Below are positions 35,302-47,500 of a stretch of DNA of 64,000 nucleotides, one piece after another. Both the position numbers and the translations under genes were made by a program. This DNA is from Seriola aureovittata (taxonomy: Eukaryota > Chordata > Actinopteri > Carangiformes > Carangidae). The number at the start of each line of letters is the position of its first letter. Position 1 is the first letter of the stretch. The stretch covers positions 2,318,560-2,382,559 of the forward strand of contig NC_079375.1 of the NCBI RefSeq assembly GCF_021018895.1, in the 5' to 3' direction. The notes under the pieces are model-generated. The model had not been told where the DNA came from, made no database searches, and saw nothing but the letters and a program-made list of their open reading frames with translations.

Positions 35302-37143
35302 ATATTTATCAATTTGTTGATAACGTTGCTGCCGTGTTTTACTGAGTAATAATTGTAGTGTGTGACGTTAAAGTGAATACTGTTAATTTGAGTCTAGTCT
35401 CTAGACTTCCTGTTGTTTTTCACCTTCTGACCTGTCGTCATTCGGCAGGTAAACTTCCAGAGCTTCTGTCTTATGTCTTATCCTATGTCTCTGTGGCCTT
35501 TTAGATGTTTTGTTAGACATGTTATGGAAGATGCAAGAATGGAGTCAATTTCTGTTGATTCCTGATCAGATCAGTAGGCGCCATCTTGTGATAAAAACAC
35601 ATCACCACACTGTCCTGTCCTGCTTGTGTAACGGGGTTCAGTCTGTTTCTGAAATACCCCGTAAATCTCTTTTTCCACATGACAGTTCCAGTGTCTGTGT
35701 TGTATAGAAGATCATGTTGAAGTAATGGCTGGCAGTTGACTGGTTGACTCCAACAAAGAGACACAGACAGCTCCAATGATGATTCAGTGACTTCTTTTGT
35801 AATCGCTTACAAGCACTACAAGATCTGGAGGATACAAGCCCAGTCTCAATAAAACAATTCAGTCTTAAAGAAAACCATAATCAAATGAAACTTAAACACT
35901 AATGAGTGAACTGCAAATAAATAAATAAATCATATGGCCAACAGTCTTACATTAAGACATGATTGATAAAGATGATTAATACACATAGATAATCATTCTG
36001 TAAGACAATATAGTTACTTTCTCTCTCTGATAGGATTTACATTAATATATGAATATTTACAGATCTTCACTTAACAGTCGCACACTCACCTGGAGGATTC
36101 AAGCTCGGTATTAGATATATTAATTATATTTTTAATGTAAGATGCTAGAGACACATGACTAATCTAATTATTATTGTTCATTTGTTATTAACTGTTTTTA
36201 TTATTATTATTATTATCATCAACAATGAGCTAATGGACACATGAATTTCCCCTAGGGGATAAATAAGGTATATATCTATCTATCTATCTATCTATTTATC
36301 TATCTATCTATCTACACTTGACTGTTTTCATTCAGTGGAGCTTGTGATAAAAGTTATTTATTCATTATTTTCATTTACACAGATAACAGATTCTTTATTT
36401 AGTTATACTATGTATATGTGAATAAAGCTGCAAGTTTTATCCAATCAGTGACAAAAATGTGTTAACTAGGCCTTTAAATATATATTTATGGTCAATTGAA
36501 TGTCTTTAAATTATAAGGGAAGTACTACTTCACTGTGAACATGATAAACAAAAATCATGAGAAGAGCAGTAACATGATAAAACATGTAAATGGAGGATTA
36601 TTAAATCAAGGCAAGAGGAACAAAGAGGAATAAAGAACAATCAGAATAAAGTCAGTGTCATAAGCAGGAGATGAGATTCATTTAAAACCATGACAACTCC
36701 TTCCTGTTTTACAGGAAGTGATTCACTGCTTTATCACCTGCAGACAGAGACTGTTCATGATAGTGTCTGTGTTTCAGATCAGTGAGGAGCTGGAGAAGGT
36801 GAAGCAGGAGATGGAGGAGAAAGGCAGCAGCATGTCTGATGGAGGTGAAGCTGTTTAGCCTGTTTGAAGAAATTAACTGTCTGGATTTGGTTCTCAAATT
36901 ATTATTGAGTTTTCCATGTTGCTAAGCAACCTGACCGCCTGTCTCTGTGCTCATCCCTCAGCTCCGGTGGTGAAGATCAAGCAGAGTCTGACGAAGCTGA
37001 AGCAGGAGATCGTTCAGATGGACGTGAGGATCGGCGTTGTGCAGCACACCTTGCTGCAGGCCAAACTCAAAGAGAAGTCCAACATGACGCGCGACATGCA
37101 CGCCACCAACATCCCTGAGTCCGCTGCTGGGCCCTTCACTTAG
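26787..37143 (+). CDS. ift57: Intraflagellar transport protein 57 (Hippi), 11 exons
   Basis: Exons: 26787-26941, 27627-27801, 29058-29176, 29513-29603, 29933-30001, 31557-31679, 32202-32273, 33630-33761, 34556-34618, 36778-36844, 36962-37143. They sum to 1248 nt, 415 aa (human 429), with every junction GT/AG and phase-consistent. IFT57 is a peripheral IFT-B subunit that pairs with IFT20 and helps link kinesin-II to the anterograde train. The N-terminal calponin-homology-like domain spans about residues 18-130 (GEQFYMFTIIAAWLIN, FPPSKLKSGSGEYVC). An acidic linker follows, then the near-invariant block ILESTVDAAEW to KDWRIHVDQMHQH (about 210-255), then coiled coil to about 385 (SSREKYINNQLE, AKERYQQASGGVTERTR). 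The start ATG has an in-frame TGA 12 nt upstream, so the N-terminus is short compared with human. A GTGAGC inside exon 8 is coding. An X-box lies about 130 bp upstream. Confidence 0.97.
27290..27395 (+). pseudogene. LINE reverse-transcriptase fragment in ift57 intron 1
   Basis: Translates to RPGVTPLFKENSKSDVEYYRP followed by VSVLTT, the start of the non-LTR reverse-transcriptase domain (family form RVTPIFK...NYRPISVLP). It is about 35 codons, same strand as ift57, with no remaining element ends. A relic without function. Confidence 0.6.
30100..31060 (+). pseudogene. Degenerate LINE 3' half in ift57 intron 5
   Basis: Frames read TGVPQGSILGPVLTIYINEM, then HLYIDKTILCCVSDS and later YLGIWFNDKFTFKHHVRDL and PSAVRVCLPL, the order of the palm and thumb of a non-LTR reverse transcriptase. 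The catalytic YADD motif is YIDK here, and stops and frame shifts break the rest. It sits in the sense orientation inside the intron. The 3' end is near 31060, next to a family B repeat. It is not active. Confidence 0.75.
31075..31353 (-). mobile_element. TIR repeat family B, copy 2
   Basis: AAATTTGGCACAAACTTTCA, GGATGAACTGATTAGATTTT, GGTCAAAGGTCAAGGTCACG and ATACAACCGCAAGGTGGTAA match 44772-45309 and the inverted right half of 16633-17145. The end GGTGGTAATTCTAG corresponds to the family's terminal inverted repeat. It directly follows the LINE relic. Confidence 0.65.
33963..34316 (+). mobile_element. TTAA MITE family A, copy 2 (truncated)
   Basis: Begins inside the element at GTGTTGATCCATAAGAAG and stops at CTTTCACAGTATTAAT, so both termini and their TTAA are lost. 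The middle is also shortened compared with copy 1. Lies in ift57 intron 8. Confidence 0.75.
35249..35299. repeat. (TA)n microsatellite
   Basis: About 25 TA units, preceded by T-rich sequence. Self-complementary. Confidence 0.95.
36273..36314. repeat. (TATC)n microsatellite
   Basis: About ten TATC units with one TATT interruption. Confidence 0.95.
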
Positions 37144-37470
37144 TCTGATCACCAACACTCAATGCTCCTCTCCTGTTTCTCTGACCTGAACTGAGGCTGA
37201 AATGTTGAATCTCATGACGTTGGATCTTTAAAACGTCCTAGAATTTCCTTTAAAACCAGAAAAGTAATCTCTGAGAAAATATTTTTTATACTTTTAAAAG
37301 ATTCTCTCTGCCTCGGCCCAGCAGCTGTTAGCTCATAAAACATTTCTAGTTGAACAGTTCATTGATTTCACTCTTTGTCCTTATTTATTTTGTAGCTTCT
37401 TTTTGTATTGATAACATTTAGAGCCATTTTTGTGTATATGAACATAAAATAAATTTTGATACCAATTTAC
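37144..37470 (+). terminator. ift57 3' UTR and polyadenylation signal
   Basis: After the TAG stop the first good hexamer, AATAAA, is at 37448-37453, about 305 bp downstream and followed by T-rich sequence. This gives a compact 3' UTR. The exact cleavage point is not known. Confidence 0.6.
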
Positions 37471-39050
37471 AATCAACATCTTCTCCATTTGAAATCTTTC
37501 TGAGGCTAAATAATAATTAAATGATTTAATCAGAGTTCAGTGGCCACCAGGTCACCAGCAGGTAGATTCTGACCTGGGAGGATTCATTTTAATTGAAAAA
37601 CTGACATTTTAAACATCTACTTGTCTGTTAATAAGAGTTAAATTTTCAGAGCAGACAGCACTTATCAGAGAGACTAGAAACCCCCCAAAACCCCACCAGG
37701 GATTTTGGTTTCATTTCATCTAAACCTTGTCAAGTAAATCAAGCCTGTCCCACAAGTCTTGGTATTTAACCTTCTAAATAAAAATTGGATCTATTAGAGA
37801 GAAAAAGGTAAGTTATGATTAACTGAAAAACTAAATTTTATTTCCATAAAACACTGCACTTTTGCCTCATTTACTATGCGCAGAGGCATGCATATGCAAA
37901 TTGACCCCGCCTCTAACCCCACCCATCACTCCGCTACTCACCTGCAACTCTGATCTGCTCGTCATGTACATAAAAACTCTGCTACTTTTTGTTTTACAGG
38001 CACTTTATGGGAGCAGGTACTGTCACCTGCAGGTTAACAGTCTTAACACCATGAGGCTTGAATTAGAATTACTATAATACGTTGTTTTGTTAACAGCCAT
38101 CAGCGCCTGCTTGTAGTCTATTCCCTACACTGCTGTGTGCCAGGATAAGAGTCATGTGTTGAGCCAGCTGCTACCACATCTGTCAGTTAGAGTCACATAT
38201 GACTTGGACATTTATTAAATGCATGTGCTTTCTATTTACATAAAATGGTTTTCAGGTGGAACCCTTATTGCAACATGAGCGCTGTGAATCCATTTGGGAA
38301 ACTGGACATTGCTGCAAATTGCCTTTTGATGTGGGCCTGTTCTCCCACAGTGAACGGGAACTTGATGAATCAGCAACTCATTTTAATAATCCCATCCAGA
38401 ACTGCAGGTATTATCACACTCAGGGACGCTGCGATATGCCAGACCTACCAGACAATTAAGCAGAATTCTATTATTCCAAAAAGGGGCAAGGCATACTGAA
38501 CCTGTCTGCTAATTCCTGTGGCTAACAGGTGGTTGCCAGAAACCCCACATTTTAACTCTAGTCTTTGCAGTGACAATTTTATCTAAATAAATATACTATT
38601 CTTACAATAATTAGGATTTTTCTTGAGCTCTTGGACTGAGTATTTGACCTTAACATCCTCTCTGAGACAGGAAAGAGATGAATACATACATTGTAAATAT
38701 AACACACCAAAAGAATTTCAACAATTAACAGCTGCAATCTTGTACATTTTCTGAATTGCAGGGGCCTATATACAATTTGTGCATTTGAAAATATATGCAT
38801 ACAAAAGTTGTGTAAAGCTCCGCCCCTCAAGTTGATATGATTGGTCCTTAGGACATGTGAAATTAACAAGTATTGGCTGTCTGAAGCCGTGATTTTCAGA
38901 ATCTCATTGATTTACTGCAGTAAGGCGGAAATACTCCCTCGCGGCGGTGACTGTCTCGTTCGGTCATGATATGTATTGTATTATATAACATATATCATAT
39001 GGACATGTTGACAAGGGTGAATTTTTTCCTCGGAGGGGGGTCTTTAAGCG
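37471..39050. other. Short gap between ift57 and tmem71
   Basis: About 1.6 kb without a supported gene. Phrases near 37870-37900 and 38815-38850 (GCATATGCAAATT, AGCTCCGCCCCTCAAG) suggest a degraded DNA transposon, but no clear termini are visible. The segment at about 38930-39050 precedes the likely tmem71 first exon and may include its promoter. Confidence 0.4.
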
Positions 39051-39089
39051 AAGGAAGCTTTTACTTTGAAAACGCTGACCGGAACCTGT

Positions 39090-39338
39090 ATTGTTTTGTG
39101 TTTTAACTTGCCAGCCGCTGGTGTTTCCTGTGAGTGGGCGAGGCGCAGTGACAGCTGCCGCGGAGCTCCGAGCTTCTTCTGTTTGTTTTTATTCACACGG
39201 ATGGAAAAGGAAAGAAATCGATTTTAAACCAAAGTCCAGAAAAAAGAAAAGAAGAAGAAGAAAAAGTTTGATCAATCCTGTGAAAGAAGATTTTATTTTT
39301 AAACTTTCAGTAGGGGAAGAAAGCGGAAAAACAACCCG
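39090..39338 (+). other. Probable tmem71 first (untranslated) exon
   Basis: G/C-richer sequence ends at a good donor, CCCG followed by GTGAGT, at 39339. It precedes the tmem71 coding exons on the same strand with no other gene between. An open frame through it (start 39091) is Lys/Arg-rich low-complexity sequence and probably not coding. The exon start is not defined by sequence. Confidence 0.4.
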
Positions 39339-40754
39339 GTGAGTTCAGTTCAATCCCGTTATTTCTTTGTCTGGATTTGTGCAGTAAAGTCTCCTAAGAC
39401 TTAAAACATATAAAGAAAGTATAAAACAAAAACAATAACATTTAAAAAAAAATAGGAATAGTTTTGTAATAGTTTGATATATTTTTGTCAACTAATGTAA
39501 ATTGTTATAAATTCCTTCCTTTAAAGAAAAAAAGAAAAATTCAAGCTTTGTTATTCCTTTCAGGTGTAATATGTATTTGAATTATATATATATGTATATA
39601 TATATTACTTACAACCATATGATTATGTCAACGTAAATGCCACACATACTTCACAGTTATGGTGGAAATATTACACGAATGGTGCAACTAGAAATAGCGT
39701 GAAGCCACTATTGGAAATGTATATGAGACATTATCAAAATATTAAAAGGATGTTGATTCAAATTTTACTATTACAGTAAAGACAATAGACACAATATGGG
39801 ATATATTTCTATATGAGATAATATGACACTATGAGGCGTTACAGCAGAACTACAGGAGTAAACATCATCAGAAAACTGCAGAAACTAAATCAGAGCATCA
39901 TTAACTCTGTATAGGGATATTATTTTATTGTTTATTTAAAAGTACAATACAGCAACAATATTAGAATAACAATGACAACACTGTAAAGCTTGTAATAAGA
40001 GGCACTACAGTGATATCAAAGGGGAGAAAACAAAATAAAGGCCTCAAATTGTATTAAAGGCTTTACAACTTCAGCCGTGTTCACTTTGAACCTGCTGCAA
40101 ACATCTGTATTTAAACAGAACAGAAATGTAGCAGAGACTCTCCGGCAGGTTCAGCTCAGTGTGGCTGTGTGTGCGTGAAGCTGGAGCTGCTGATGGTGAA
40201 ATGGTTTGGTCCATCTTTGTGTTTCCTGCTACGCGTTTTCCTCCAACATCAGCAGCTCCAACACAGAACACACTGCTGCTGCTGCAAGGCATGCTGGGAG
40301 GTTGGGAAGAGTCCAACATGAGGCATATGGGGGGAAATTAAATAAATAAATAAAGGTAATCCTATTATGAATGATTGAAGATACTGAGTATCAATGACAT
40401 TATTCTCTGTTATTTTAGAGATATAATTTAAAATTGAGTGTCTGAAACAGACGAGTCACGTTTCTGAGCAACACAGACATTTTAAGACTTAAAGAATTAT
40501 TTTAATGATAATAAAATCTTTAAATGAATGAAATACCTTACTATGTCAACCTCACTAATAAGCTTAGCTTCTATTCTGTAAATTCACATTTTTTTCATCA
40601 TTTTCTGTTTATTCATTTACTGCGAGCTTTTGAATGTCATGTATATAGAAGATTTAAAACAAAACAAAACAGATTTCACCCTTTTTAATGAATATGGTCA
40701 ATAATAGAAACTAAAATTCAACATATAGGGATACAGATTGTAGAACTGAACCTG

Positions 40755-41030
40755 GGCTCCAACAAATGATTATTTCCTTCTCAATTAATCTGCCATTATT
40801 TCTTGATTAGTCGATTATTCATTTTGTCTATAAAATGTTAAAATGTCTTCTTTTGTTTGGTCAACATAAGCTTAAATTTTAAATCCTCACAACTGAGAAC
40901 CAGGCACTGGAAATGTATTTTTGCTTAAAAAATGATTTAAATGATTAATCAACTATTAAAATAGTTGTTGATTCATTTTCTTCCAATCAGCTAATGGGTT
41001 AAATGACTAATTGTTGCAGCTCTGGAGCTT
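40755..41030 (+). repeat. Dispersed repeat family J, copy 2
   Basis: TTAATCTGCCATTATTTCTT, GATTAGTCGATTATTC, TTGATTCATTTTCTTCCAAT and CTAATTGTTGCAGCTCT match copies at 22290 and 48470. Confidence 0.65.
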
Positions 41031-42639
41031 ACACTCATCTTTCATCATTTTACTCTGCAGGTTTCTGAATGTCATGGACAAAAATGTGACTAACTTCACT
41101 CTGTAACGCACATACTGAATGTATCTGTGACGTATACACACAAATACAGATTGTAGTCTTGAACGTACAGTTGTTCAAAAACAGAAGAGTCTTTGTTTTC
41201 GGGCCCTGGTCTGAGCTGAACAGGCTGGAAGCCACTAAAACCACATGTTTGTTCTCATCTTTGTCTGTGGACACAAAATTTGTTTTACACAATTCTGTGT
41301 CACAGTTATTTTTATGCAGTTCCATCCTGAGCAGTGAAGAGGAACTTCTATTTACAGGCTTTTAGTCAGGAAATGTGGAGGTTTGTTTTTTATTCTCCAA
41401 ACACTCACAGACTGATAGACTTAAGACAATTCTGCATCAAGACAGACCCAGGCTGTTCAGCCAGTTTCTCTGCCATCATGTTCATTATCTGGTCTGGACC
41501 GGTCAGTGTAGTCAGTTGTATGAGGTGTCTGCTGTGGCCTGGAAAAACCTGGAAAACAAGCTTGGAAAAGTTTTGAATGTGTGTTAAAAACAATGGTCAG
41601 GTTGTTACACAGACCGTTACTGAGCGTTTACACAGGATCGTATTCCTTCTCCTCAGAGGACGCAGCCTTTAGATTTCATTCAGCCTCATTGACAAGGATG
41701 AACGAACAGTTGTAACTTCAGCAGCTGCTCAGTCAGTTTGCTGGTAGTTCCAGGGGGCGGCAGCAGGGCTCCAGACTGTTGTGTTTTAAAAATCAAAAGA
41801 AGCATTTTACAGTTGGAACAGAGGAAGATGAGAAAGGAAACCACCCCCCCCCCCCGCCCCCCTTGGCATTCACTGTAACACAGAGAGTCCCTGTTAGTCG
41901 CCCAGCAACGGTCACTGACCCAGTTCATCATCCACTTTGCTGTTTAGCTTTCATTCAGCAGAGTAAGACAATAGCAGAGAGAGAGGTGGTTCTTCCTGTT
42001 AGAACATCAGCCGCGGTTAGCCTCTTTATGCTAACGTTGGTTAACCATGCCCTGACTCTTTAAAGCTTTGAAGGTACAATCTGTCAAATCCAAACAAAAA
42101 CTAAATTCACAAGAGGTCTGAAACTTGGCTGTGACTCCCGGGACTACTGCTACCATGTTCATGGTGCTTCAGTACTGTCTGTATGTCATTTCCACATGTT
42201 GGCAACCACAGAATTTACGGAGCACATTTACACAGTGAGACAACAGTCAGATTAAAACACAGAGAATTAAAAGAAAAGTAAATAAATAAATAAAAACCTC
42301 CGTTTTCGGTCAGAACGTCTGACACTCTGTGAATGACACGGCACACAGCTGATCGATGGACACGAAACACTTCACCAATAATTAACCACTGAGCATCATT
42401 AACTGCAGAGGAGCTGGAAGAGCACAGCTGAGGAAAGTGGAGTGATCCGCTCTAGACAAACAAATCATAAAGTGACTGCCGATCAAATCTATAGAGCAAA
42501 TTCAATTCCTCGTTGTTAAGGGTCCATCAGGTTCTTTTGATCGTGGAAAACTGTTGTTGGGATGTTCATCCTCTTCATTCGTTACCATAGACTCAGACAT
42601 TTTGCTGATAAGATACAATCAGAGATAACTTCATTTTTT

Positions 42640-42805
42640 TTCCCTTAGTTTGGTCTCTAAAGTCTTCGGTGCAACGGCTTAACTGAGTTTCAGTGATTCC
42701 TTAAGTATAAGGCCAAGATAAGGAGAAAACCTTAGTCCTTAGTTTTTATTTTGGACTTAAAGAAAAATCTTAATTTAAGATGCTTTGTGCAACTAGCTCC
42801 TGAGG
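42640..42805. mobile_element. Possible small TIR element
   Basis: GGTGCAACGGCTTAACTGA near the left and GCTTTGTGCAACTAGCTCC near the right are partly inverted copies, and the interior has CCTTAAGTATAAGG-type palindromic phrases seen in fish MITEs. Ends are not sharp. Confidence 0.35.
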
Positions 42806-43100
42806 TGTTTACTGTACTTTTATAGTTCGGACTCTTATTAGACTAGAGTGCAGGGACCGGTCTAAATGCAGTGAACTTGTCGCAGGCTGTCAGTCAGAAA
42901 TCTGATAAGCTGATGTTTTACAGTTCAGACTGTAGAGAATGTAAACACGAGGTCACAGGTAACAACATGTGTGACTGAGCCCGGACTCGTCCCCTCAGTG
43001 TGACTGTCAGAGTTAAAGTCCCTCCGGCAGATGCGGGGTTAACAGGAAACATGAGCTCAGAGTCACAGCCCCTCTGTTTTTCTTGCATTTTTTTTCTCAG

Positions 43101-43192
43101 GCTGCCGCTCGGTCTCCTGCAGGATGTGAGAGAAGCACAACAGAAAACTCTCCCACAGCGACGCAGAGATCTGAGCAGGAACAAGTTTAAAG
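43101..43192 (+). other. Probable tmem71 second untranslated exon
   Basis: A strong acceptor (T-rich run then CTCAG) ends at 43100 and a strong donor (AAAG, GTAAGA) follows 43192, giving a 92-nt exon. Its only ATG is followed at once by TGA (ATGTGA), a minimal start-stop upstream frame. Presence in the mature mRNA is inferred from the splice sites and position. Confidence 0.45.
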
Positions 43193-43489
43193 GTAAGACT
43201 GCTGCCATGAGTCTTTAAAATAACCTGCTCGTATTTTGTAGTCTGATCAGTGTGGATTAGATTTATATTAGCCTGCTGAATGTTAATTCAATTAATCCCT
43301 GAAGCGCTCAGACGAGAGAGGAGGACTCCTCTGATCAGCTCTGCAGGGATTAACTGAACTGACAAGTTACTGGAGAGCAGATCAGGAGCGGCGGCAGCTT
43401 TTTGAAGAGCTGAAATCACTGAAAAAATGTTTCTATAAAAAACAGACTGCTCGACTTTCTCTTGCCTGATATCTTCTTAACTATTAAAA

Positions 43490-43735
43490 CACATCAGTGA
43501 GTCTCACTGTTACACGTCCTGCTGCCACAAATACTCACTACAGCACCAAATGTGGATTAATCCGCTGCTGAAAATAGTCCCCAACAAATATATATATATA
43601 TATATATTACTTTATATTAATGAGGTGTATCAAAGATTTACGTGTTGAGTAGGAACCAGTGGGTTCAGAGCTGAGAGCCACAGAAAGAGGAGGAAGACAG
43701 GATGTACTGTGCTGAGAGAAGAATGAACACACTGA
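43490..43735 (-). repeat. Dispersed repeat family E, copy 1 (inverted)
   Basis: Read on the minus strand it parallels 47530-47850: the pair GTAGGAACCAGTG and CAGAGCTGAGAGCCACAGAA here against TGTGGCTCTCAGCTCTG and TTGGTTCCTGCTG there, plus AAATAGTCCCC and TGGGGACTATTTTC. A TA microsatellite (about 43589-43606) has grown inside it. Confidence 0.6.
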
Positions 43736-44053
43736 GAGATATGAGAGAAGAGTGTACTACTCCTTTGAATTTAGCTGTCACATCTGTGTATTTATTTAAT
43801 TTGACAACAGGTCAGTTCAAATACAATTAAAATGAACTTTAAATTGGTTTGTTTTCCATTTGCTTGTAGATTTGAGTGAAAGAAAAAGAAACACATCGAT
43901 AAACGGATCAATCCACGTGTGAATAAATACATAAAGATAAAAATAACAAGAACAAAAATGAAATGTTGAAGAAAAAATACAAATATTTGACAAATAAACT
44001 GAATCTTTGATAGTTGCTTTAACCAAATGAATAAGTTTATCAGTAAATAATAA

Positions 44054-44067
44054 CAATAATAATAATA

Positions 44068-44111
<44 letters not shown>
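44054..44111. repeat. (AAT)n/(ATT)n inverted microsatellite
   Basis: About five AAT units run into about fourteen ATT units, making an imperfect palindrome able to form a hairpin. Confidence 0.9.
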
Positions 44112-44112
<1 letters not shown>

Positions 44113-44575
44113 AATTTAACTATCTTTTCTCAACTATGTCTTTGTCACAGACTCAATAACCAGATTTTGTGGGTCCCCAAAATGATGATGTTTTAACTCT
44201 TAAAAATATACATTTTGTTATGAGTCTTATAACTTGTCTGGTTTTTTGTCTATAGGGAAACTGTATCATATTGGGATTAAATAAAGACAAGACATTTAAC
44301 ATTTACACAACATAACACAACTAATCCACAACCAAAACATCAATGTAGGTCTCTATGTCTGTTCGGTTTAAATCTGACCATAAAAAGACCTAAACTTTCT
44401 GCAGAATCTCATTTGTAAATTGTTCATTTTTCTCTTTGCTCCTGGTTTTAGGGCTTTAACAGACGCTGAAATGTGTGTGAGCTGTTTGTGTTTTTGTTCT
44501 GTCGGCTGAATGTTTCTCACCTCCAGCTTAACGTCTTTCACAGATCGCCAGACGAGACTCGGCTGCAGACAAAAC

Positions 44576-47500
44576 ATGGCGCTGTTCTTCTCCGGAGCCG
44601 TTACAAGTACGTCTGCTACAGCAGCATCTGTACTCACCACACATCTGCATCAGCAGTGGACTAATATAAAAACTAATTTGACATTTTATGGATTTAGTGG
44701 ACGCACATGAGGAAGCAAAGTTCAGCATCAACACATACAAACAAAAACCTTCACAATAAGATATGAGAACTAGAATCACCTCCTGGTGGTTGTATCCCTC
44801 CTCCACTCAGACTAGTTTCAGGTTACATCCCTGTTTATCCAGAGTCAGAGAAAATATGACCCATCTGTGTGAAATTTTGTCATAGTTGCTGTGAGTAATG
44901 GCTAAAAAGTGTTTTGCGAGGTCACACTGACCTTTGACCTTTCATCATCAAATCGGTTCGTCCTCGAGTCCAAGTGACCGCCATATCTCAGTAATGCAGT
45001 GACGTAGCTTCAGATTTGGCACAAACATTCATTTGGCTTTGGGATGAACTGATTAGATTTTTGTGGCTAAAGGTGAAAGGTCAAGGGCGTGGTGACCTCA
45101 CAAAACAGGTTCTTGGCCATAACTCACAAATTCATACACTAATTATGAGACAATTTAACTCAAATGGTCAACTTCACAGTGACATCATAATGTTCTCCTA
45201 AAACACTTCTGGCTGTTATTCAACACAAGAAGGAGACTGTGACCGTATTTCCTGCAGGTTGGCAGATTGGCGGAGGGATACAACCATGAAGAGGCGATTC
45301 TGGTTCATATAGGTGAACTGTTTTATGTAACACTGATGCACTTTATTTGAAGGCTCTGCTGTAACACTAAAACTCTAAACATTGTTCTGTAGATTGTCAA
45401 CTGTGAATGTATTTGAATGAGCTTGGAAACACAGGACAATAAGCTGTGTGTCACATTCCTACACAGTCTTCATCGTCAAGAGTAAATTTACTCAAGTGGT
45501 TTCCCAGGCCGGCCTCTGGAATGCTCTTTGGCTCTTCATGCTGATAACAGGAGGCCTCTGTATTTAGAACGACCTGTGTGACCAGCGTGTGTCTCCAGTC
45601 TTTCACCTGTTTGTTAATGGAACTCATCCCGTCTTTTCTAATGTCTGTTGTTCAGGTTCACCCATAAAACGGAGGTTGCGGGCAAATCACTCCTGTCAGA
45701 GGTAAAAACTTCAGCTTCTTTTTCCTTTTCTTGACTAAATGTATTCTGTGCTGCGGAGAGACTGATCGACTTTTGTCAAGTTTCATGCGGCAGTCACACA
45801 AAACACCACCATCCATTCATTCAACAGTCCGACTGAACTTTACCCTCTGAAATAATAGGGCTACGTCCACACTAAGGATCTCCGTCCGGATGAGCATTTT
45901 AGCTCTGTATCAGACTCGCTGAATGCTAATGTTAGCATGTTTAGCTGAAAGCACAGTTGGAGTCAAAGTAGAGCACATTAATATGCTAGTTCACATCCTG
46001 ATAGTGTAGCATGTAATATTTACCAAATCATTTGTCATTTATTTCAAAATAATGCTGTCATGTGTTTCAAGTACATACGCTGTGATCTGGTTGGTTCAGG
46101 GCTCAAGTCCATTCTGGTTCAATCGGGTCTTAAAGCTCCATATTTTCCTCTTCTTCTGTGTTTTATTTGAAGTGTTGATCCATAAGAAGATATATTGGTG
46201 GTTTTAAGAACCAAAAACCATCTCAGTGTAGTTTTACATCTCCTCTCTCAGGCTTCTCTCTGGAGCTCAAGTAACAACAGGTCAGTGAGCCAATCAGAAC
46301 AGAGGAGGCTCTGAGCATCTCTTCTGATTGGCTGACTGTTTTCTGAGTGATCCAATAAAAATATAGCAGATTTCAGGTAAACACTCAGAGAAACCAAACC
46401 CTGCAAGGTTGGATGGTGGGTTGAGCGGTGACTGCTTTGTTGTGACATCACAAAGTTCCAGAAGTCGTGACGGCTGGTTTTAAGGCTCAGTTTCTGAATA
46501 CAGGCTGTGTGCATTTCTCTGTGGACTGAGGCTTTGATACTTTCACAGTCTTAATATAGAACCTAGACCTGATCTATAATCAAACTACACATGGACATCT
46601 ACCTTTAGACTCTATGGGACCTTTAAGAAATAAGTTGCAGGTAGCATGTTAACGTGTTAACATCAGGTACAGTAACTCGCCATGTTGGGAATAAAGTACA
46701 GTCTGATTCCTGACCTGAAGCTGATCTTTGACCTGTATTTGACTCTGCATTGGTCTGCTGGACTCCCAGACCACTTACTGGTTTTAGTTTTAGACTTGTA
46801 TCCCACATGCTGACCTCCTCCTGTCTGTGTCTCTCTCAGCCTCGACCTGTCTCTCCTCTCCCCTGACTCCTCCTACGTCTGCTACTCGTCGGCGGATGGC
46901 GGTGACCCCAGCTGCTGCCGGCGCTCGCCGCGCCTCCTCACCAACGGGTACTACAGCGTCACCGAGGACAGCTTCACCTGGGACGACGACGGAAATGTGT
47001 CGCTGACGCCCTGCAAGACCAACGTGTCCTACAAGGAGAACCTGGTCAGGTGAGAGCAGCACATGATAATATACTTTATTTATACAGTAGTAACAGAGTC
47101 GACATGTTCTATAACATCCACATGGAACATTATAATACAGAACATATCACCTACACTGACTGTTTATTTTATTCATATTAAAACATTTTAGAAACTGTTG
47201 AAACATCATATTTTATAATGATAGTTCCATTAGTTTAATTGTTACAATCAAATTGTAAATTTGCCACAAAAGTGGAGGAACAGATTTAACACTGTGACAT
47301 GAGAGATCTGTTGGAAATAAAAGGGAAACATATACTTTGTGTTTATCTGGCAAGCAGCTTTATTAGCCAGCAGCTGTATTAGCCTGAGGCTAATAAACAA
47401 CAAGACATGATCTTCATTTTCCCCACAATCATGGAAAATTAGCAGACATGGAAAAAGTTCCTGATGTGCAGCCAGACTAGTCAGATACTCAAATTACAGA

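Larger units (their letters stand above)
27802..36777 (+). other. Large ift57 introns, contents
   Basis: Intron 2 (27802-29057) is AT-rich with nothing recognised. Intron 5 (30002-31556) is mostly the LINE and family B relics. Intron 6 (31680-32201) shows nothing. Intron 7 (32274-33629) is AT-rich with no feature. Intron 8 (33762-34555) holds MITE copy 2 and an AT repeat at 34380-34405. Intron 9 (34619-36777) holds a T run (about 35186-35204), an AT repeat (35249-35299) and a TATC repeat (36273-36314); the rest is AT-rich. Confidence 0.6.
44607..46839 (+). other. tmem71 introns 1-2, contents
   Basis: Intron 1 (44607-45655) is largely the family B element at 44772-45309. Intron 2 (45702-46839) includes MITE copy 3 at 46130-46626. 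The remaining sequence shows nothing recognisable. Confidence 0.6.

Noticed and set aside
39091..39342. 83-codon frame rich in Lys and Arg as a protein
   Set aside because: Low-complexity AAG/AGA sequence with no homology, better explained as a tmem71 leader exon.
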